Part shown: one piece after another, positions 53,211 through 63,156 of the stretch | Position numbering within the stretch: the stretch's first letter is position 1 | Layout of the letters: every line of letters begins with the position of its first letter | Assembly: GCF_042433055.1 (NCBI RefSeq) | Contig: NZ_JBHLWB010000009.1 | Coordinates: 1 to 64,000 of the forward strand | Direction of reading: 5' to 3' | DNA: 64,000 nucleotides | DNA from: Gallibacterium trehalosifermentans | Lineage (GTDB): Bacteria > Pseudomonadota > Gammaproteobacteria > Enterobacterales > Pasteurellaceae | Program-made: the position numbers and the translations under genes | The notes under the pieces: model-generated | What the model was told of the DNA's origin: nothing | The model's input: only the letters and a program-made list of their open reading frames with translations | The model's database searches: none

Positions 53211-54284
53211 ATGAAAGCAGCAACGGCAAAGATTAGTTCTCTTGCCCTAAAACATAATATTCAAAAAATCAAATCATTAGCACCAAAAAGTAAAATTATT
53301 GCCGTGGTGAAAGCAAATGCTTATGGACATGGTGTGGAATTTGTTTCTCAAACAGTACAAGACAATGTGGATTGTTTTGGCGTGGCGCGTTTAGGAGAAG
53401 CGCTCCGTTTACGCTCAAATGGAATCACCAAGCCTATCTTATTATTAGAAGGCTTTTTTTCTGCCAGTGATTTACCGATTTTAGCAGTAAATAACTTAGA
53501 AACGGTGGTACATTGTGCAGAACAGTTAAATGCGTTATTGCAAGCCGATTTACCTAATCCAATTAGTGTATGGATCAAAATTGATACAGGAATGCACCGC
53601 TTGGGTATTCAGCTGGAAGAAGTCGATGTTTATTATCAAGCTTTATCACAATCTGCAAATGTAAATCATATCCGCTTTATTAGCCATTTTAGTCGTGCTG
53701 ATGAGTTAACCAGTGGTTATACAGAAAAACAACTTGAGCGTTTTTTATCTGCTTGTCAGGGGAAATCGGGCGAAAGAAGTATCGCAGCATCAGGTGGTAT
53801 TTTGTTCTGGGAGGAATCTCATTTAGAGTGGATTCGCCCTGGGATTATTATGTATGGTATTTCGGTGAATAATACACCAAGTCGTGAATATGATTTAATT
53901 CCTGTGATGACGTTAACGTCCTCATTGATTGCCGTGCGTAAACATAAAAAAGGTGAGCCTGTTGGTTATGGCGGACGGTGGATCAGTGATAAAGAGACTA
54001 AAATTGGTGTGGTAGCGATAGGCTATGGTGATGGCTATCCGCGAGATGTGCCAACGGGGACACCTGTGTATGTGAACGGTAGACGAGTGCCGATTGTAGG
54101 CAAAGTATCAATGGATATGCTGACGGTGGATCTGGGAATGGACGCCGAAGATAAAGTCGGCGATGAAGTGATCTTGTGGGGTAAAGAACTACCTATAGAA
54201 GAAATAGCAGAAATTGTTGGCGTAATCAGTTATGAATTAGTAACTAAACTCACTCCACGTGTTTTAGTCGAATATATTGATTAA
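53211..54284 (+). CDS. alr: Alanine racemase
   Basis: PLP enzyme that makes D-alanine for peptidoglycan. PLP lysine is Lys34 in VVKANAYGHG; the catalytic Tyr is in the C-terminal beta domain near IGYGDGYPRD and GKVSMDMLTVDL. 357 residues. The start follows AAAGGCAG, 17 bases after dnaB. Confidence 0.98.
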   Translation: MKAATAKISSLALKHNIQKIKSLAPKSKIIAVVKANAYGHGVEFVSQTVQDNVDCFGVARLGEALRLRSNGITKPILLLEGFFSASDLPILAVNNLETVVHCAEQLNALLQADLPNPISVWIKIDTGMHRLGIQLEEVDVYYQALSQSANVNHIRFISHFSRADELTSGYTEKQLERFLSACQGKSGERSIAASGGILFWEESHLEWIRPGIIMYGISVNNTPSREYDLIPVMTLTSSLIAVRKHKKGEPVGYGGRWISDKETKIGVVAIGYGDGYPRDVPTGTPVYVNGRRVPIVGKVSMDMLTVDLGMDAEDKVGDEVILWGKELPIEEIAEIVGVISYELVTKLTPRVLVEYID

Positions 54285-54305
54285 TTTAAATTAAAGGGAA
54301 ATTGT

Positions 54306-55952
54306 ATGAAAAATATTAATCCAACCTCAACCAAAGCATGGCAAGCATTATTGCAACATCAACAAGCAATGAATGATGTAACCATTCAACAACTGTTTGC
54401 TGAAGATGCAGATCGTTTTGCTAAATATTCATTAAAATTTCAACAAGATATTTTAGTCGATTTTTCTAAAAACCATTTAACTGAACAAACTTTACAACTA
54501 TTGCGTCAATTAGCGGAAGAAACCGCAGTGAAAGATGCGACAGAAAGTATGTTTACTGGTGAAAAAATTAATCGTACTGAAAATCGTGCGGTATTACATA
54601 CAGCATTACGTAATCGTAGCAATACTCCAGTTTATGTTGATGGCAAAGATGTAATGCCAGAGGTAAATGCGGTATTAGCGAAAATGAAAAGTTTCTGTGA
54701 TCGAGTGATTTCAGGAGAATGGAAAGGGTATAGCGGAAAAGCGATTACTGACGTGATTAATATTGGAATTGGGGGCTCTGATTTAGGTCCATATATGGTA
54801 ACAGAAGCATTACGCCCATATAAAAATCACCTTACCATGCACTTTGTTTCGAATGTAGATGGTACGCATATTGCAGAAACATTAAAGAAAGTTGATCCAG
54901 AAACAACTTTAGTATTGGTTGCTTCTAAAACATTTACTACTCAGGAAACTATGACTAACGCTCATTCTGCGCGCGAGTGGTTCTTAGCAGCAGCAAAAGA
55001 TGAAGCCCACATTGCAAAACACTTTGCGGCATTATCAACGAATGCGAAAGCCGTAGCAGAATTTGGTATTGATACGGACAATATGTTTGAATTCTGGGAT
55101 TGGGTAGGTGGTCGTTATTCACTTTGGTCAGCGATTGGGCTTTCCATTGCGTTATCTATTGGTTTTGAAAATTTTGAGGCGTTATTGAGTGGCGCTCATG
55201 AAATGGATAATCATTTCCGCACTGCACCAGTAGAACAAAATATTCCATTGACCTTAGCATTGGTTGGCTTGTGGAATACCAATTTCTTAGGCGCGCAAAC
55301 GGAAGCGATTCTGCCTTATGACCAATATATGCACCGTTTTGCAGCTTATTTCCAACAAGGGAATATGGAATCAAACGGAAAATATGTAGATCGCAATGGT
55401 AATGTAGTGAATTATCAAACTGGTCCAATTATTTGGGGGGAGCCAGGTACGAATGGGCAACACGCGTTCTATCAATTAATCCATCAAGGGACAACGTTAA
55501 TTCCTTGTGATTTTATTGCACCTGCCAAAACACATAATCCGTTAGGCGACCATCATACTAAATTATTATCAAACTTCTTTGCGCAAACTGAAGCTTTAGC
55601 ATTTGGTAAAACTAAAGAAGAAGTGGAAGCAGAGTTTGTGCAAGCAGGCAAAAATCTGGCTGACGTACAACATATTGTGCCATTTAAAGTCTTCACTGGT
55701 AATAAACCAACCAATTCAATTTTACTCAGTGAAATTACGCCATTTACTTTAGGGGCATTAATTGCAATGTATGAGCATAAGATTTTTGTGCAAGGTGTCA
55801 TTTTCAATATCTTTACTTTTGACCAATGGGGGGTGGAATTAGGTAAACAATTAGCCAACCGAATTCTGCCTGAATTAGTAGGGAATGAGGAAGTTACCTC
55901 ACACGATAGCTCAACCAACGGATTAATTAATCAGTTTAAAGCTTGGCGTTAA
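54306..55952 (+). CDS. pgi: Glucose-6-phosphate isomerase
   Basis: Glycolysis and gluconeogenesis, interconverting glucose-6-P and fructose-6-P. The 548 residues include INIGIGGSDLGPYMV, SKTFTTQETMTNA, the catalytic Glu in GMESNGK-like QGNMESNGKYVDRNG and the C-terminal GVELGKQLANRILPEL with Lys. The start follows AAAGGG. dnaB-alr-pgi are closely spaced and probably one transcript. Confidence 0.99.
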   Translation: MKNINPTSTKAWQALLQHQQAMNDVTIQQLFAEDADRFAKYSLKFQQDILVDFSKNHLTEQTLQLLRQLAEETAVKDATESMFTGEKINRTENRAVLHTALRNRSNTPVYVDGKDVMPEVNAVLAKMKSFCDRVISGEWKGYSGKAITDVINIGIGGSDLGPYMVTEALRPYKNHLTMHFVSNVDGTHIAETLKKVDPETTLVLVASKTFTTQETMTNAHSAREWFLAAAKDEAHIAKHFAALSTNAKAVAEFGIDTDNMFEFWDWVGGRYSLWSAIGLSIALSIGFENFEALLSGAHEMDNHFRTAPVEQNIPLTLALVGLWNTNFLGAQTEAILPYDQYMHRFAAYFQQGNMESNGKYVDRNGNVVNYQTGPIIWGEPGTNGQHAFYQLIHQGTTLIPCDFIAPAKTHNPLGDHHTKLLSNFFAQTEALAFGKTKEEVEAEFVQAGKNLADVQHIVPFKVFTGNKPTNSILLSEITPFTLGALIAMYEHKIFVQGVIFNIFTFDQWGVELGKQLANRILPELVGNEEVTSHDSSTNGLINQFKAWR

Positions 55953-55980
55953 TTATCTATTAAGCGCAATAAATAGTCTG

Positions 55981-56013
55981 AAGTATGGTGAGAAATCGCC
56001 ATACTTTTTTTAT
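55981..56013 (+). terminator. pgi terminator
   Basis: AAGTATGGTGA (55981-55991), loop GAAA, TCGCCATACTT (55996-56006), with one G-T pair, then TTTTTATTTTTT. The A-rich left flank is poor, so it mainly serves the plus strand. Confidence 0.88.
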
Positions 56014-56016
56014 TTT

Positions 56017-56589
56017 TTAAGATTCTTGTTGCTGGCTTTTAAACTCTAAATACTCTTCTAACTGTTCAATCGCAGCGAGGCAGCGTTCACGGCGTTGTTG
56101 ATAGTGAATAATGTGTTGCTGATAAAGTGCTTTTTGTTGCGGATCTGTTGTTTGCTGTTGTTGCTGTTCTAAATAAGCTAATTGATCATTAAAACGCGTT
56201 AAAAACTCATAATATTTATGAATCCGCTGTTCTGGAGGAAGATGGAATACCGCATTTTTATCTTTCGGGTTGGCTGCTGTTTGTGGTGAGGATTGCGTGA
56301 TTTGCTTGTGAGTGTGTGCCGTTTGTTCAGGATTTAACGCATCAAATAATACTCTAAATTGGGCAGTAATTTTTTCTGCAAGATAATCAATGACTTGTAC
56401 ATTTTCTACTTTGGCTAACTTTTCAATATTTTGTTGAATTTCATCAAGATAGAAGCCTAGTGGCTGAAAAGATTCCAGAAAAATCGTAGGTTCAAACGCA
56501 ACAGTTAATAATTGGCGAGAATCATAGCGAGAAAAATGCTCAAGTTGTTTTAATAGTTGTTGAACTAAGTGCTGGTGTGGTGTTGACAT
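56017..56589 (-). CDS. priC: Primosomal replication protein N''
   Basis: Replication-restart protein that reloads DnaB at stalled forks by binding SSB and DNA. The 190-residue all-helical protein has the PriC pattern: basic N-terminal HQHLVQQLLKQLEHFSRYD, central HLPPEQRIHKYYEFLTRFNDQL and a long C-terminal helix LAYLEQQQQQTTDPQQKALYQ. E. coli PriC has 175 residues. Downstream of argS on the same strand, and convergent with pgi. Low sequence conservation in the family makes the length variable. Confidence 0.88.
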   Translation of the reverse strand: MSTPHQHLVQQLLKQLEHFSRYDSRQLLTVAFEPTIFLESFQPLGFYLDEIQQNIEKLAKVENVQVIDYLAEKITAQFRVLFDALNPEQTAHTHKQITQSSPQTAANPKDKNAVFHLPPEQRIHKYYEFLTRFNDQLAYLEQQQQQTTDPQQKALYQQHIIHYQQRRERCLAAIEQLEEYLEFKSQQQES

Positions 56590-56617
56590 ACCATTTCCTT
56601 ATAAATCACTCATAAAA

Positions 56618-56643
56618 ATGGGCAGTTTAGATTGTCTGCCCAT
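56618..56643 (-). terminator. argS terminator or attenuator
   Basis: ATGGGCAG (56618-56625) and CTGCCCAT (56636-56643) with a 10-base loop and TTTTATG following on the minus strand. It lies between argS and priC. Confidence 0.6.
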
Positions 56644-56684
56644 TATAGTGATATTTGATAAAAAATTGCTGATCTGATTAACAG

Positions 56685-58412
56685 TTACATCTTTTCGACT
56701 GTTTTGATTCCTAATAGATCTAAGCCTTGTTTTAACACACGAGCCGTTAATGCAGCAAGTTTTAAACGGCTTTGTTTAACCTCTTCTGCTTGATTGAGAA
56801 TCGGACAATGCTCATAGAAAGAAGAGAAAGCCCCCGCTAAATCATATAAATAACCGCAAAGAATATGTGGTGTCCCTTCACGAGCGACAGTGGTTACTGC
56901 TTCCTCAAATTTCAATAGGGTTAAAGCAAGTTGACGTTCTTTTTCATCTGTAATTTGAATAAGCCCCGTTAAGCTGTCAGCTGCTATACCACTATTAGCA
57001 AAAATGGAACGAATACGCGTATAAGCATATTGAATATAAGGTGCAGTATTGCCTTCAAAGGTAAGCATATTATCCCAGTCGAATACATAATCCGTCGTAC
57101 GGTTTTTTGATAAGTCAGCATATTTGACTGCACCAATCCCGACGACTTCAGCGACTTGCTGTTGTTCTGCTGCGGTAAAATGTGTTGATTTTTGACTGAT
57201 TAATGCTTGAGCGCGCTCAACTGCTTCATCTAATAAATCAGCTAATTTCACTGTTCCACCAGTACGCGTTTTGAAAGGTTTATTATCTTTACCTAGCATC
57301 ATACCGAAATTGAAATGTTCTAATGAAACAGTTTCTGGTACATAGCCTGCTTTGCGCACGATAATCCAAACTTGTTGTAAATGTTGGCTTTGGCGAGAGT
57401 CAGTAAAATATAAAATACGATCTGCGTGTAAGGTTTCATAACGATATTTGGCACAAGCAATATCGGTGGTGGCATAGAGATACCCACCATCTTTTTTCTG
57501 AATAATGACACCGAGCGGATCACCCTCTTTATTTTTGAATTCATTTAAAAAGACAACAACCGCACCATCATCTTTTACCGCTAAACCTTTCGCTTCTAAA
57601 TCCGCAACAATGCCTGGCAACATTGGGTTATATAAACTTTCCCCCATCACGTCTTTATCTGTTAGAGTAACATTTAAACGATCATAATTACGTTGGTTTT
57701 GCTGCATAGTAATGTCAACCAATTTACGCCACATAGTGCGACAATATTCATCACCACCTTGTAATTTGACTACATAACCGCGCGCTTTTTCAGCAAAGGC
57801 TTCATCTTCATCGTAATGTTTTTTTGCTTCACGATAAAAGGCTTCTAGATCGCTTAATTCCATATCAGAAGCGTGTTCATTCTGCATTTTTTCTAGGTAA
57901 GCAATGAGCATACCAAATTGTGTACCCCAATCCCCAACATGGTTTGCACGAATGACATGATGCCCAACAAACTCTAATGTACGTACGACAGCATCACCGA
58001 TAATTGTCGAACGTAAATGCCCAACGTGCATCTCTTTTGCAACATTGGGTGCAGAGTAGTCTGCAACGATAGTTTGTGGTTTTATTGTAGAGAAAAGAAA
58101 TTTTTCATCAGCAAGCATATTATTGCTTTGTGTTGCTAACCAAGCAGGGTTTAAGAAAATATTAATAAAACCAGGACCCGCAATTTCGACTTTTGCAATC
58201 ATCTCGCCAAGTTCAAGTTTATCAACAACTTGTTGAGCTAATTCACGCGGTGGGCGTGCTAATTTTTTGGCAGCAGCCATAATGCCATTAGCTTGATAAT
58301 CGCCAAATTGTACTTTATTTGATGGGCGAACTAAGGCTTCACTTTGTTGATCTGCACCTGCTGCGATCATTGCGTGTTTAATTTTTTCAGATAGAATGGT
58401 TTGAATATTCAC
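56685..58412 (-). CDS. argS: Arginyl-tRNA synthetase
   Basis: Class I aminoacyl-tRNA synthetase of 575 residues. The HIGH-like signature is in APNVAKEMHVGHLRSTIIGDAV (HVGH), an N-terminal additional domain precedes it, and the C-terminal helical anticodon-binding domain ends in LLGIKTVEKM. As in other ArgRS of this type there is no canonical KMSKS; the equivalent is KTRTGGTVKLADLLDEA. Divergent from yecM. Confidence 0.99.
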   Translation of the reverse strand: MNIQTILSEKIKHAMIAAGADQQSEALVRPSNKVQFGDYQANGIMAAAKKLARPPRELAQQVVDKLELGEMIAKVEIAGPGFINIFLNPAWLATQSNNMLADEKFLFSTIKPQTIVADYSAPNVAKEMHVGHLRSTIIGDAVVRTLEFVGHHVIRANHVGDWGTQFGMLIAYLEKMQNEHASDMELSDLEAFYREAKKHYDEDEAFAEKARGYVVKLQGGDEYCRTMWRKLVDITMQQNQRNYDRLNVTLTDKDVMGESLYNPMLPGIVADLEAKGLAVKDDGAVVVFLNEFKNKEGDPLGVIIQKKDGGYLYATTDIACAKYRYETLHADRILYFTDSRQSQHLQQVWIIVRKAGYVPETVSLEHFNFGMMLGKDNKPFKTRTGGTVKLADLLDEAVERAQALISQKSTHFTAAEQQQVAEVVGIGAVKYADLSKNRTTDYVFDWDNMLTFEGNTAPYIQYAYTRIRSIFANSGIAADSLTGLIQITDEKERQLALTLLKFEEAVTTVAREGTPHILCGYLYDLAGAFSSFYEHCPILNQAEEVKQSRLKLAALTARVLKQGLDLLGIKTVEKM

Positions 58413-58513
58413 GAATGTATGCCTTTTGCTTTTTGAATTGAACCAATAAATTTAAACCTGTAATGATACTAGGGTTTAAGTCATCAGAAAAGTAGTAAGA
58501 AATAAATTGCGTT

Positions 58514-59086
58514 ATGACAACTTTAAAAATTTTCCAACAATACCCTGCCTTATTCAATCAACTTATTGAAATTCAACCTCTTTTTCAACAAATCCTTGAT
58601 ATGACAGGATTAAACAGATTGGATTTGCAAATTGATCATATTGCCTTACGTGTTAATGATGTTGATATGGCAAAACAGTGGCAAGCCTGTTTTGCCGAAG
58701 AGGCGACATTATTAAGCAATAATGAGATTAATGGCAGACCTATCTATTTATATGAATTAGAGAAGCCTTTGCTTATTTTAGAGCAAGAGGTAAGGGTTGT
58801 AGAATTGCCATTTCCTAAGGCGAAAAATTATCCACAACAAGGTTGGGAGCATATTGAAATGGTATTACCATTTATTGTAAATGAAACGGTAGAACAATGG
58901 TTTGCGCGAGTAGAAAAATTATTGGCACCAGTAGCGGAGCGAATTATTTTGCAAAAAAGCTGTCATAAAGGGGACGGAGAAGGTTTACCAAATCCTGCAG
59001 TTGCCATAAAATTGGCAGACAAAAGTAATTTTGCCACAATTAAATTGCACCCTTATGCAATTAAGCAGATTGTGATGTCAGAATAA
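58514..59086 (+). CDS. yecM: YecM, VOC-fold protein
   Basis: 190-residue protein of the YecM family, a vicinal-oxygen-chelate-like fold of unknown function. Matching segments are DHIALRVNDVDMAKQW, INGRPIYLYELEKPL, VVELPFPKAKNYPQQGWEHIEMVLP and LPNPAVAIKLADKSNFATIKLHPYAIKQIV. It is next to argS as in E. coli, though divergent. Nothing in the sequence tells its substrate. Confidence 0.92.
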   Translation: MTTLKIFQQYPALFNQLIEIQPLFQQILDMTGLNRLDLQIDHIALRVNDVDMAKQWQACFAEEATLLSNNEINGRPIYLYELEKPLLILEQEVRVVELPFPKAKNYPQQGWEHIEMVLPFIVNETVEQWFARVEKLLAPVAERIILQKSCHKGDGEGLPNPAVAIKLADKSNFATIKLHPYAIKQIVMSE

Positions 59087-59111
59087 TAACCTCAAAATGA
59101 AGGAGATAAAG

Positions 59112-59582
59112 ATGAAAAAAATCGCATTAGTAGCCAGTCTGTTGGCGAGCGTAACATTAGTTGGCTGTTCAAACACCGATTTATATAGTGGTAGCGTTTA
59201 TTCAGGTGGACAAACAAAAGAAGCTCGTTCAGTGGCTTATGGACGTATTATTTCAGTGCGTCCAGTAACAATCCAAGGTGAAAGCCGTTCACAAGGTGCA
59301 GTTGGTACCGTTGGTGGTGGTGTGTTAGGTGGGGTATTAGGTTCAACCATTGGTGGGGGTAGTGGTAAAGCCGTTGCAACAGCTGTTGGTGCAGTAGCGG
59401 GTGCGGTACTTGGCAATAAAGTTGAGCAAACGGTAGATCAAACAGCAGGGGTTGAGCTAGTGATCCAAAAAGATAATGGGCAACGCATTGCCGTAGTACA
59501 AAAAGCAGACCCAAGTTTTGTACCTGGTGCAAGAGTACAACTTGTTGGAACAAGTGGTTCTTTAAACGTTTCTGTACTTTAA
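59112..59582 (+). CDS. slyB: Glycine-zipper outer membrane lipoprotein (SlyB/Pcp family)
   Basis: Lipoprotein with lipobox LVGC (Cys19), a central glycine-zipper membrane-like segment (GTVGGGVLGGVLGSTIGGGSGKAVATAVGAVAGAVLGN) and a beta-rich tail with VIQKDNGQRIAVVQ. It matches SlyB and the Haemophilus PCP protein. The ATG at 59112 follows AAGGAG; the upstream ATG at 59097 would read the ribosome site. 156 residues. SlyB in enterobacteria stabilises outer-membrane proteins under stress; that role is inferred. Confidence 0.93.
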   Translation: MKKIALVASLLASVTLVGCSNTDLYSGSVYSGGQTKEARSVAYGRIISVRPVTIQGESRSQGAVGTVGGGVLGGVLGSTIGGGSGKAVATAVGAVAGAVLGNKVEQTVDQTAGVELVIQKDNGQRIAVVQKADPSFVPGARVQLVGTSGSLNVSVL

Positions 59583-59591
59583 TCTTATTTG

Positions 59592-59625
59592 AGCGAATTA
59601 TTGATTTCAGTAATTCGCTTTTTTC
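59592..59625 (+). terminator. slyB terminator
   Basis: AGCGAATTA (59592-59600) pairs with TAATTCGCT (59611-59619), followed by TTTTTC. Confidence 0.85.
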
Positions 59626-59645
59626 TTTATTAAGGCAATACTATT

Positions 59646-60944
59646 ATGACGATGAAAATCCAACTTTCATCACTCCCTGCGTCAGCAGCATGGGGTGAAA
59701 AAGCGCTTCTCTCTTTTCAAAATGAACAAGCATTAATTCATATTACGGAAAATCGCACTGTAACTGATATTCAAAAAGCAGCTAAAAAGTTGCGTAATCA
59801 AGGGATTGATGATGTTGAGTTAGTTGGCGAAGAATGGGATTTAGAAGCTAGCTGGGCATTCTATCAAGGTTTTTATACGGCAAAACAAAATTTTGCTGTT
59901 GAGTTTCCTTCTTTAGAAGAGGACGATGAAGCAGAATTATATGAACGTATTCGTTGTAGTGATTTTGTTCGTGAAATTATTAACTTACCAGCAGAAATTA
60001 TTACGCCAACAGAATTGGCTAGCCGTGCAGCAAATTTTATTACGGAACAAGCAGATAACTATGTTGGGCAGGGCTGTGTTAGTTACCACATTATTAGTCG
60101 CGAAGAGTTAAAAGCGCGTGGTTATTATGGCTTATGGGAAGTGGGTAAAGGATCGCATAATTCCCCAGCAATGCTACAACTCGATTTTAATCCAACAGGT
60201 GAAGCAGATGCGCCTGTGTTTGCTTGTTTGGTAGGTAAAGGTATTACTTTTGATTCTGGTGGTTATAGCATTAAACCAAGTAATAATATGGATTCTATGC
60301 GTTCTGATATGGGCGGTGCAGCATTATTAACTGGGGCGTTAGGATTTGCGATTGCACGAGGTTTAAAACAACGTGTGAAACTTTATCTTTGCTGTGCAGA
60401 GAATCTAGTGAGCAGTAAAGCATTTAAACTAGGAGATATTATCAAATATCGTAATGGTGTTAGTGTTGAGGTTTTAAATACTGATGCAGAAGGGCGTTTA
60501 GTCTTAGCAGATGGTTTAATTGAAGCGTCAGCACAAAATGCGAAGTTTATTGTCGATTGTGCAACCCTTACTGGTGCAGCAAAAGTTGCTGTTGGCAATG
60601 ACTACCATTCTGTTTTATCTATGGACGATCAATTAGTTGCGGCGTTATTTGCAGCTGCTAAAGAAGAAAATGAACCTTTCTGGCGTTTGCCATTTGCAGA
60701 GTTTCATCGTGAACAAATTAGTTCTTCTTTTGCAGATATAGCGAATACTGCGAGTGTGAATACACCAGCAGGCGCAAGTACCGCAGCGGCATTTCTATCT
60801 TACTTTGTCGCAAATTACCAGCAAAATTGGTTACATATTGACTGTTCTGCAACGTTCCGTAAGGCTGCTTCACCATTATGGGCGGTTGGCGCAACAGGCA
60901 TTGGTATGAAAACATTAGCAAATTTATTACTTTCTGCTGAATAG
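59646..60944 (+). CDS. pepB: Aminopeptidase B (M17 family)
   Basis: Cytoplasmic leucine-aminopeptidase-family enzyme for peptide turnover. Metal-binding and catalytic motifs are CLVGKGITFDSGGYSIKPSNNMDSMRSDMGGAA and the M17 signature NTDAEGRLVLADGL. 432 residues, about E. coli PepB size. It precedes ndk by 12 bases. Confidence 0.96.
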   Translation: MTMKIQLSSLPASAAWGEKALLSFQNEQALIHITENRTVTDIQKAAKKLRNQGIDDVELVGEEWDLEASWAFYQGFYTAKQNFAVEFPSLEEDDEAELYERIRCSDFVREIINLPAEIITPTELASRAANFITEQADNYVGQGCVSYHIISREELKARGYYGLWEVGKGSHNSPAMLQLDFNPTGEADAPVFACLVGKGITFDSGGYSIKPSNNMDSMRSDMGGAALLTGALGFAIARGLKQRVKLYLCCAENLVSSKAFKLGDIIKYRNGVSVEVLNTDAEGRLVLADGLIEASAQNAKFIVDCATLTGAAKVAVGNDYHSVLSMDDQLVAALFAAAKEENEPFWRLPFAEFHREQISSSFADIANTASVNTPAGASTAAAFLSYFVANYQQNWLHIDCSATFRKAASPLWAVGATGIGMKTLANLLLSAE

Positions 60945-60956
60945 CAAGGAGATACA

Positions 60957-61376
60957 ATGGCATTAGAACGTACTTTATCGATTATTAAACCAGATATTGT
61001 TGAGCGCCAAATGATTGGAGCTATTATTCATCGTTTGGAACAAGCTAAATTTCGTATTGTTGCGATGAAAATGGTGCAATTAACCCAAGAGCAAGCAGCT
61101 GGATTTTATGCAGAACATCAAGGGAAGTCCTTTTTTGAACAGTTAGTCTGCTTTATGACATCAACACCTGTTGTGGTATTAGTATTAGAAAAAGAGAATG
61201 CCATTGTAGATTATCGTGCTTTGATGGGGAAAACTAATCCAGAGGAGGCGCATATTGGTACATTACGCCATGATTTTGCATTAAATGGGCGGCAAAATAG
61301 TGTACATGGTTCAGATTCAATCGCTTCAGCAGAACGAGAAATTGCTTATTTCTTTGCGGATAGTGAAATTTTTTAA
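60957..61376 (+). CDS. ndk: Nucleoside diphosphate kinase
   Basis: Transfers phosphate between nucleoside tri- and diphosphates through a phospho-histidine (His117 in NSVHGSDSIASAEREIAYFF). The N-terminal ERTLSIIKPDIVERQMIG is typical. 139 residues. The start follows AAGGAG. It is downstream of pepB, as in E. coli. Confidence 0.99.
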   Translation: MALERTLSIIKPDIVERQMIGAIIHRLEQAKFRIVAMKMVQLTQEQAAGFYAEHQGKSFFEQLVCFMTSTPVVVLVLEKENAIVDYRALMGKTNPEEAHIGTLRHDFALNGRQNSVHGSDSIASAEREIAYFFADSEIF

Positions 61377-61398
61377 TCAGCAAAAAGCGTGTTGTATG

Positions 61399-61432
61399 GC
61401 TACTTTAATCGAGTGATTAAAGTAGCTTTTTA
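61399..61432 (+). terminator. ndk terminator
   Basis: GCTACTTTAATC (61399-61410), loop GAGT, GATTAAAGTAGC (61415-61426), a perfect 12-bp stem, then TTTTTAT. Confidence 0.9.
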
Positions 61433-61537
61433 TCCAAGTTATCTTATTAAACTTATTTGCTTAAAGTAAATATTTTTCATTCACACATTATAAGAAATCG
61501 TTATAATGCGCACTCAACAAAATTGAGGATAATGTGA

Positions 61538-63151
61538 ATGAAATTGACAGATAAATATAATTTTAAATTTTCTTTAATAATTTTAATACTTTATAGTACA
61601 GTCTTGTTGTGCAGTGAAGTGTTATATCGATATGTTTTTGCAATTCCACCTATCACACGTTATTTAGAAAGTTTTATCGTTCTTTTTATTCTACTTTCTC
61701 TTTATTATTTTTCTAAATTTAAAGTTACTCGTATCCTGATTGTTGGTTTCTATTTTTTATCCATTGTTATTAATAATGTTCATTTTCAGGTTTATCAGAG
61801 TTGGATTAATGGGACGAATTACTTTCTGATGCTGACAGAGGTTTCAGAAGTGGCGCATACTGGTTTTGCGATGTACAAGCAATGGATACTCAATCTTATT
61901 TGGGGAGTAGTTGATGTCGCCATTTTTGTGTCTATCTCACGTTTTAGACGAAAAAATTGGGCTATTGCGGATACATTATTTATCCTTTCAATGATATATA
62001 TCTTTATTCGTTCTTATCATACTAGTCAAGAGTTGGGCATTTCGCCAAATGCAAATTATTCACGTGTTAAAGCGAACTATTTCTCATTTGGCTATTTTAT
62101 TGGTCGTGTTTTACCATACCATACGCTCTCTTTGTCAGATATTCCTGAATATTCCTATCCAAAACCAGCGGTGAAGTCAGCGCTAGAAATAAAGAATATT
62201 ATTTTTATTATGGGAGAAAGTGAGTCAGCTTCCCATGTTTCCTATTTTGGTTATGCAAGAGAGACAACCCCGTTTTTTAGTAAATTAGCACAGCAGCACC
62301 CAGATGCTATTATTAAACAGAGTTATTCAGCTGGGTTTATGACGGCTGTATCATTACCACTCTTTTTTAATGCTATCCCTTATCCAAATGGAATGTTGCA
62401 GATGATGAAAGGGGATACTAATTTATTTAATTTAGCCAAACAGCAACATTATCAAACTTATTTTTATTCAAGTCAGCCAGAAAACCAAATGATGATTATG
62501 AATTTGATAGGAAAAGCGTGGATTGATACGTTACGTTTTCCAACCGATGAGGGCTATAAAATTTCTGAGTTAATGCCTGACAAAAATTTATTGCCACATT
62601 TGTATAATATTAATTTAGATCAAGGACATAACTTTGTTGTATTACATCAACGTGGCTCGCATGGGGTTTATGGTGAATCATTAACTGAAGATGAAAAAAT
62701 TTTTAAAGGTAAAACGCCATTAGATGAATATGATAATACTATCTATAATACAGATCGGATTATTGAGCAGGTTTATCACTATTTATCTCAGCGAGAACAA
62801 CAGGATTGGCTATTAGTCTATACCTCTGATCATGGGCAAAATGTAACAAGTAAGTATCAGAATCAAGGAACACAAGCAGAAGCTAACTATGTTGTTCCAT
62901 TAATGCTTTTCACGCCCAATGTCGCTTTACAGCAAAAAATCACTACAATTTTTCAACAATGTAAAGTGGCATACCATCAACAATTATCAACATTGTTAAT
63001 CAATTTGATGGGATATGATATGCCAATATCTACTTGTGAACAGGGCGTTGTTACAGGAAATTTTGTTACTGGTGATGCGGGTTATTTAAAAATTTATCCA
63101 GATGGACATTCAGAGTATATTTATCCAACAAAAGGACGGATTAAAAACTAA
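61538..63151 (+). CDS. Phosphoethanolamine transferase (alkaline-phosphatase superfamily)
   Basis: Inner-membrane protein that adds phosphoethanolamine to a lipopolysaccharide or glycan acceptor. Five N-terminal hydrophobic segments (about residues 10-160) precede a periplasmic sulfatase-fold domain: the metal site IIFIMGESESASHVSYFGYARETTPF (about 225), the catalytic Thr in SYSAGFMTAVSLPLFF and the metal ligands in LVYTSDHGQNVTS. 537 residues. The acceptor (lipid A, heptose, or other) is not readable from the sequence. It stands alone after ndk. The very AT-rich first third is in keeping with a membrane region. Confidence 0.88.
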   Translation: MKLTDKYNFKFSLIILILYSTVLLCSEVLYRYVFAIPPITRYLESFIVLFILLSLYYFSKFKVTRILIVGFYFLSIVINNVHFQVYQSWINGTNYFLMLTEVSEVAHTGFAMYKQWILNLIWGVVDVAIFVSISRFRRKNWAIADTLFILSMIYIFIRSYHTSQELGISPNANYSRVKANYFSFGYFIGRVLPYHTLSLSDIPEYSYPKPAVKSALEIKNIIFIMGESESASHVSYFGYARETTPFFSKLAQQHPDAIIKQSYSAGFMTAVSLPLFFNAIPYPNGMLQMMKGDTNLFNLAKQQHYQTYFYSSQPENQMMIMNLIGKAWIDTLRFPTDEGYKISELMPDKNLLPHLYNINLDQGHNFVVLHQRGSHGVYGESLTEDEKIFKGKTPLDEYDNTIYNTDRIIEQVYHYLSQREQQDWLLVYTSDHGQNVTSKYQNQGTQAEANYVVPLMLFTPNVALQQKITTIFQQCKVAYHQQLSTLLINLMGYDMPISTCEQGVVTGNFVTGDAGYLKIYPDGHSEYIYPTKGRIKN

Positions 63152-63156
63152 TAAAA

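Noticed and set aside
59248..59553. 101-codon minus-strand frame inside the lipoprotein gene
   Set aside because: It mirrors the glycine-zipper repeat region of slyB and has no ribosome site.
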